A DNA stretch of 64,000 nt, from the NCBI GenBank assembly GCA_964428355.1, contig CAYRYU010000006.1, forward strand, positions 62,001 to 126,000, written 5' to 3'. Source of the DNA: CAYRYU01 sp964428355. Lineage in GTDB: Bacteria > Muiribacteriota > Ozemobacteria > Ozemobacterales > Ozemobacteraceae. Numbering within the stretch: the stretch's first letter is position 1; the number at the start of each line of letters is the position of its first letter. Position numbers and translations under genes: made by a program. The notes under the pieces were generated by a model. The model was not told the origin of the DNA. It searched no databases and saw only the letters and a program-made list of their open reading frames with translations. Shown in pieces: positions 61,529 to 64,000 of this stretch.

Positions 61529-62719
61529 ATGAAGCATGAGCAGGCCCTTTCCAAGAATGTTGTGGCGTCAGGATGGGTCAGCTTTTTCACGGACCTCGGA
61601 AGCGAACTCATCTATCCCCTGCTCCCCACCTTCATCACCGGTGATCTGGGAGCGGGCCGGACGATGCTTGGCCTGATCGAGGGGATGTCCGAGGCCACTC
61701 CCAGCTTTTTCAAGCTGATCGCCGGGGTCTGGGCGGACCGGGTGAAAAACCGGAAGTGGCTGATCTTCATCGGATACCTCATCAGTTCAGTAATCAAACC
61801 GTTTATCGGGTTGGCCGGCTCAGCCCTCCAGGTTCTGGGGCTCCGATTCGGAGACCGGATAGGAAAAGGAATCCGAACCGCGCCCAGGGATGCCCTGATA
61901 GCCGATTCCACTCCCGTAGAGATCCGAGGAAAGGCATTCGGTTTCCATCGCGCCATGGACCATATCGGCGCACTGGGAGGAGGCCTTGTCGCATGGGTTC
62001 TCCTTTCCCACCTGGGAATGACGGTCAAACAGGTCATCATCTTCTCGGCAATCCCCGGGGTTCTCTGCCTCTTGACGATACTGATGTTCATCACTGAGAT
62101 CCCCGGCCGGGAACCTGCTCCTCCAAAGCCACAAGGCGAAGTTCGAGGCTCGCTTCCAAACGGATTCTGGAACCTGCTAATCGGAACGGCAGGGTTTGCG
62201 ATCGCGAACTCGAGCGATGCCTTCCTGCTTCTGCGGTGCCGGGAGATGGGGGTTCCACTTCTCCAGCTGCCTTTGATCTGGTCCTATCTCCACCTGATTA
62301 AAGCAGGGACATGCTTCTACGGAGGCAAACTGGCGGATCGCATCGGGCCGAGGGCGGTGACGGCCGGTGGTTGGGTCCTGTATTCCGGCGTTTACGCGGG
62401 TTTCGCGTTTTTTTCCGGCCCGATCTGGCCCTGGGTACTTTTCACCATTTACGGCTTCTTTTTCGGGGCGACCGAGGGAACTGTCAAAGCCTGGGTTTCC
62501 CACCTCGTCCCACCCGAAGCCAGAGGAACGGCCTATGGTTATCTGGGCCTGGCGGAGGGGGTGTTTCTCCTCCCCGCCAGCCTTCTGGCCGGGTTCCTCT
62601 GGGACAGCTCGGGATCGGCAACATTGCCGCTTCTCTCAGCTTCAACCGTTTCCTTTGCCGCTGCAGGCTGGCTTTGGGCGATGGTTCCAGCGGGGACCGG
62701 GAATCCGGGAAAGGTTTGA
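61529..62719 (+). CDS. Major facilitator superfamily transporter
   Basis: The 396-residue protein has about 11-12 hydrophobic segments in two halves. The loop DRVKNRKWLIFIGY after segment 2 is the MFS 'A' motif region (GVWADRVKNRK), and GLRFGDRIGKGIRTAPRDALIADS is a block shared by a group of MFS proteins of unassigned substrate. The C-terminal half repeats it with GGKLADRIGPRAVTAGG. The substrate is unknown. Its stop overlaps the next gene's ATG (TGATG), so it may be coexpressed with the CHASE2-cyclase. Confidence 0.9.
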   Translation: MKHEQALSKNVVASGWVSFFTDLGSELIYPLLPTFITGDLGAGRTMLGLIEGMSEATPSFFKLIAGVWADRVKNRKWLIFIGYLISSVIKPFIGLAGSALQVLGLRFGDRIGKGIRTAPRDALIADSTPVEIRGKAFGFHRAMDHIGALGGGLVAWVLLSHLGMTVKQVIIFSAIPGVLCLLTILMFITEIPGREPAPPKPQGEVRGSLPNGFWNLLIGTAGFAIANSSDAFLLLRCREMGVPLLQLPLIWSYLHLIKAGTCFYGGKLADRIGPRAVTAGGWVLYSGVYAGFAFFSGPIWPWVLFTIYGFFFGATEGTVKAWVSHLVPPEARGTAYGYLGLAEGVFLLPASLLAGFLWDSSGSATLPLLSASTVSFAAAGWLWAMVPAGTGNPGKV

Positions 62720-64000
62720 TGATTCCGATGGACAGGAAACTCCTTCTTCAGCGTACTGGGATCCTCGCTGCCGTTCTGCTTGCGGTCCTGCTTCTTCCCG
62801 GAGTGAGGGAACTCGAACTCTGGAGCCATGACGCCCGCATGAAATTGCGCGGGCCCCGTCCGCCCAGGATCGACAACATCGTGGTGGTGGCGATCGATGA
62901 TGCCAGCCGCCAATTCTTCCGATCCCCAAGTTACTTCTGGAGCCCGAACTGGGCGCAGTTCCTCGAGAAGGCGGTTCAGGCATCCGCATCCGCAGTCATG
63001 TTCGACATCTTCTTTTCCATGATACCCGACAAACCTTTCCAAGCATTCGTCGGGAGTTTCATGGCCGAGAACGGAATCCTGATCCCCCCGGCAATCCTCG
63101 GGAAAATGAGTCTAGAACAGATCTTCCGCAACGCGATCGGAAACGCCCGGAAGCGGGGCTTGAAGATCTTCCTCGGAATGGATGCCTCGGAGACCCTCAA
63201 GGAAAGGCTCAAGACAAACCCCATACTCATGATGATCCCCGTGGGTAACCTCGGTTTGTTCACCACCCCTTCGGACGAAGATCGCATCATCAGAAGAATC
63301 AAGCTGTTCTACCGGACCGTCGACGGTGAACGAACCAACTCCGCGATCTCACTCGTGGTCGCCTCCAAGACCTCGACCCTTCCCTTCGAAATCAGAAACA
63401 ACCGCGAGCTCTCCATCGGCGGGGAAGAACTCTCGATGTTGACCGACGGCCACACCGGAATCCTCGACTTCGCTTATCCCACATTCCCGACGATCTCGTT
63501 CAAGGATCTCTTCGATGGAACCCTCGAAAAGGAGCATGGACCCGCCTTTCTGGCGGGAAAAATTCTGCTCGTTGGAGAAATTGACAGGACCGACGTCAAG
63601 CGAACCCCTTTGGGACTGGCTCCCGGAGTGGCGGTCCACGCGAATGCAATCGAGAACCTCTTCACGAAAGGCTTTCTGGTTCCCAGCTCCATCCTTTTCG
63701 AGTGGGCCCTCATCGGCCTGCTCGCGGTTCTTCAGTTCGCCCTGTTCGCCTGGAACCCCAGGATTGGCGTCATAGCTTCGATGCTTTTCCCCTTCGCATG
63801 GTTCGGGGCCGGTATCATGATGATACGACGCGGCTTCCTACTCCCTTTCGCCCACCCCACCCTCTTCGTTTTCATTTCGGGTATAGCCGAAGGAATAAGG
63901 CGGTACCGCCTCCTGGAAAAGGATCGCAGGAAGATCCGGGAGGTGTTCGGCAGATACGTCAACGATTCCGTCCTGAACACGATCATGGGAAGGACCGGCC
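62719..64000 (+). CDS. CHASE2-domain adenylate cyclase, 3' end beyond the window
   Basis: The visible 427 residues start with a membrane helix (GILAAVLLAVLLLPGVRELEL), then a CHASE2 sensor (LRGPRPPRIDNIVVVAIDDASRQ ... GHTGILDFAYPTFPTISFKDLFDG ... RTPLGLAPGVAVHANAIENLFTKGF). A set of two to three membrane helices follows (about residues 315-390), then the typical entry to a class III cyclase, REVFGRYVNDSVLNTIM. In this common family the cyclase domain follows directly and makes cAMP; it lies outside the window. The ATG overlaps the MFS stop, and a second ATG three codons on is possible. Confidence 0.9.
   Translation, partial: MIPMDRKLLLQRTGILAAVLLAVLLLPGVRELELWSHDARMKLRGPRPPRIDNIVVVAIDDASRQFFRSPSYFWSPNWAQFLEKAVQASASAVMFDIFFSMIPDKPFQAFVGSFMAENGILIPPAILGKMSLEQIFRNAIGNARKRGLKIFLGMDASETLKERLKTNPILMMIPVGNLGLFTTPSDEDRIIRRIKLFYRTVDGERTNSAISLVVASKTSTLPFEIRNNRELSIGGEELSMLTDGHTGILDFAYPTFPTISFKDLFDGTLEKEHGPAFLAGKILLVGEIDRTDVKRTPLGLAPGVAVHANAIENLFTKGFLVPSSILFEWALIGLLAVLQFALFAWNPRIGVIASMLFPFAWFGAGIMMIRRGFLLPFAHPTLFVFISGIAEGIRRYRLLEKDRRKIREVFGRYVNDSVLNTIMGRTG

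Overview
The window is GC-rich, gene-dense chromosomal DNA of a Gram-negative-type bacterium. Evidence for an outer-membrane lifestyle is modest but consistent: lipoboxes, many exported proteins, a SPOR protein and pseudopilin-like proteins. Codon third positions are strongly G/C and most genes carry good GGAGG-type ribosome sites. There is no rRNA and there are no phage genes, transposases or CRISPR arrays. The phylum cannot be fixed from the sequence. The mix of SMC-FtsY, ComFB, SpoIIE-type phosphatases, class III cyclases and large unrecognised exported proteins would fit an uncultivated candidate phylum (Riflebacteria-like lineages are one guess, weakly held).

Layout: 1-8.2 kb, minus strand, holds the 5' part of argG with a clear promoter, then smc-ftsY-lipoprotein, and a second lipoprotein with a bacterial Ig-like domain. 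8.5-14.6 kb, plus strand, holds a clostripain-like protease, an exported phospholipase-D-like protein and a double GNAT acetyltransferase. 14.6-19.0 kb, minus strand, holds a metallophosphoesterase and a 1121-residue two-propeller sensor fused to a predicted adenylate cyclase. 19.1-30.8 kb holds two molybdenum hydroxylase large subunits, one FAD subunit and one 2Fe-2S subunit, together with a polytopic membrane protein, a Sir2 deacylase, a second phospholipase-D-like protein and a TPR/HEAT protein.

30.8-36.1 kb holds two tandem, closely related, exported proteins of 861 and 874 residues with a central hydrophobic block; I recognise no family and they are the best candidates for something undescribed. 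36.3-40.7 kb is a pseudopilin-like operon read from a near-consensus promoter that appears to give a leaderless message. 40.8-45.1 kb holds tRNA-Thr(CGT), a sigma-54 AAA+ activator without a receiver domain, ComFB, a STAS protein, ribosomal protein L31 with a long tail, ThyX, a chorismate mutase fused to a degenerate prephenate dehydratase, and tRNA-Arg(CCG). 45.2-51.1 kb, minus strand, holds an AmrS-like radical SAM enzyme and a SPOR / sugar ABC permease / binding protein / acpS run without an ATPase. 51.3-64 kb is a signalling block: a small exported protein, a hybrid histidine kinase, two SpoIIE-type phosphatases, an exported zinc-ribbon protein, an MFS transporter and the start of a CHASE2-adenylate cyclase.

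Two themes join the genes. One is phosphorylation and cyclic-nucleotide signalling: two cyclases, two PP2C-type phosphatases, one STAS antagonist, one hybrid kinase and one sigma-54 activator. The other is envelope-facing hydrolases and large exported proteins. A family of intergenic inverted-repeat elements built on degenerate 'CTCTGTG / CTCCGTGG' units occurs at least twice (11500-11812 and 49999-50134); one copy carries another repeat of a different class nested inside it.
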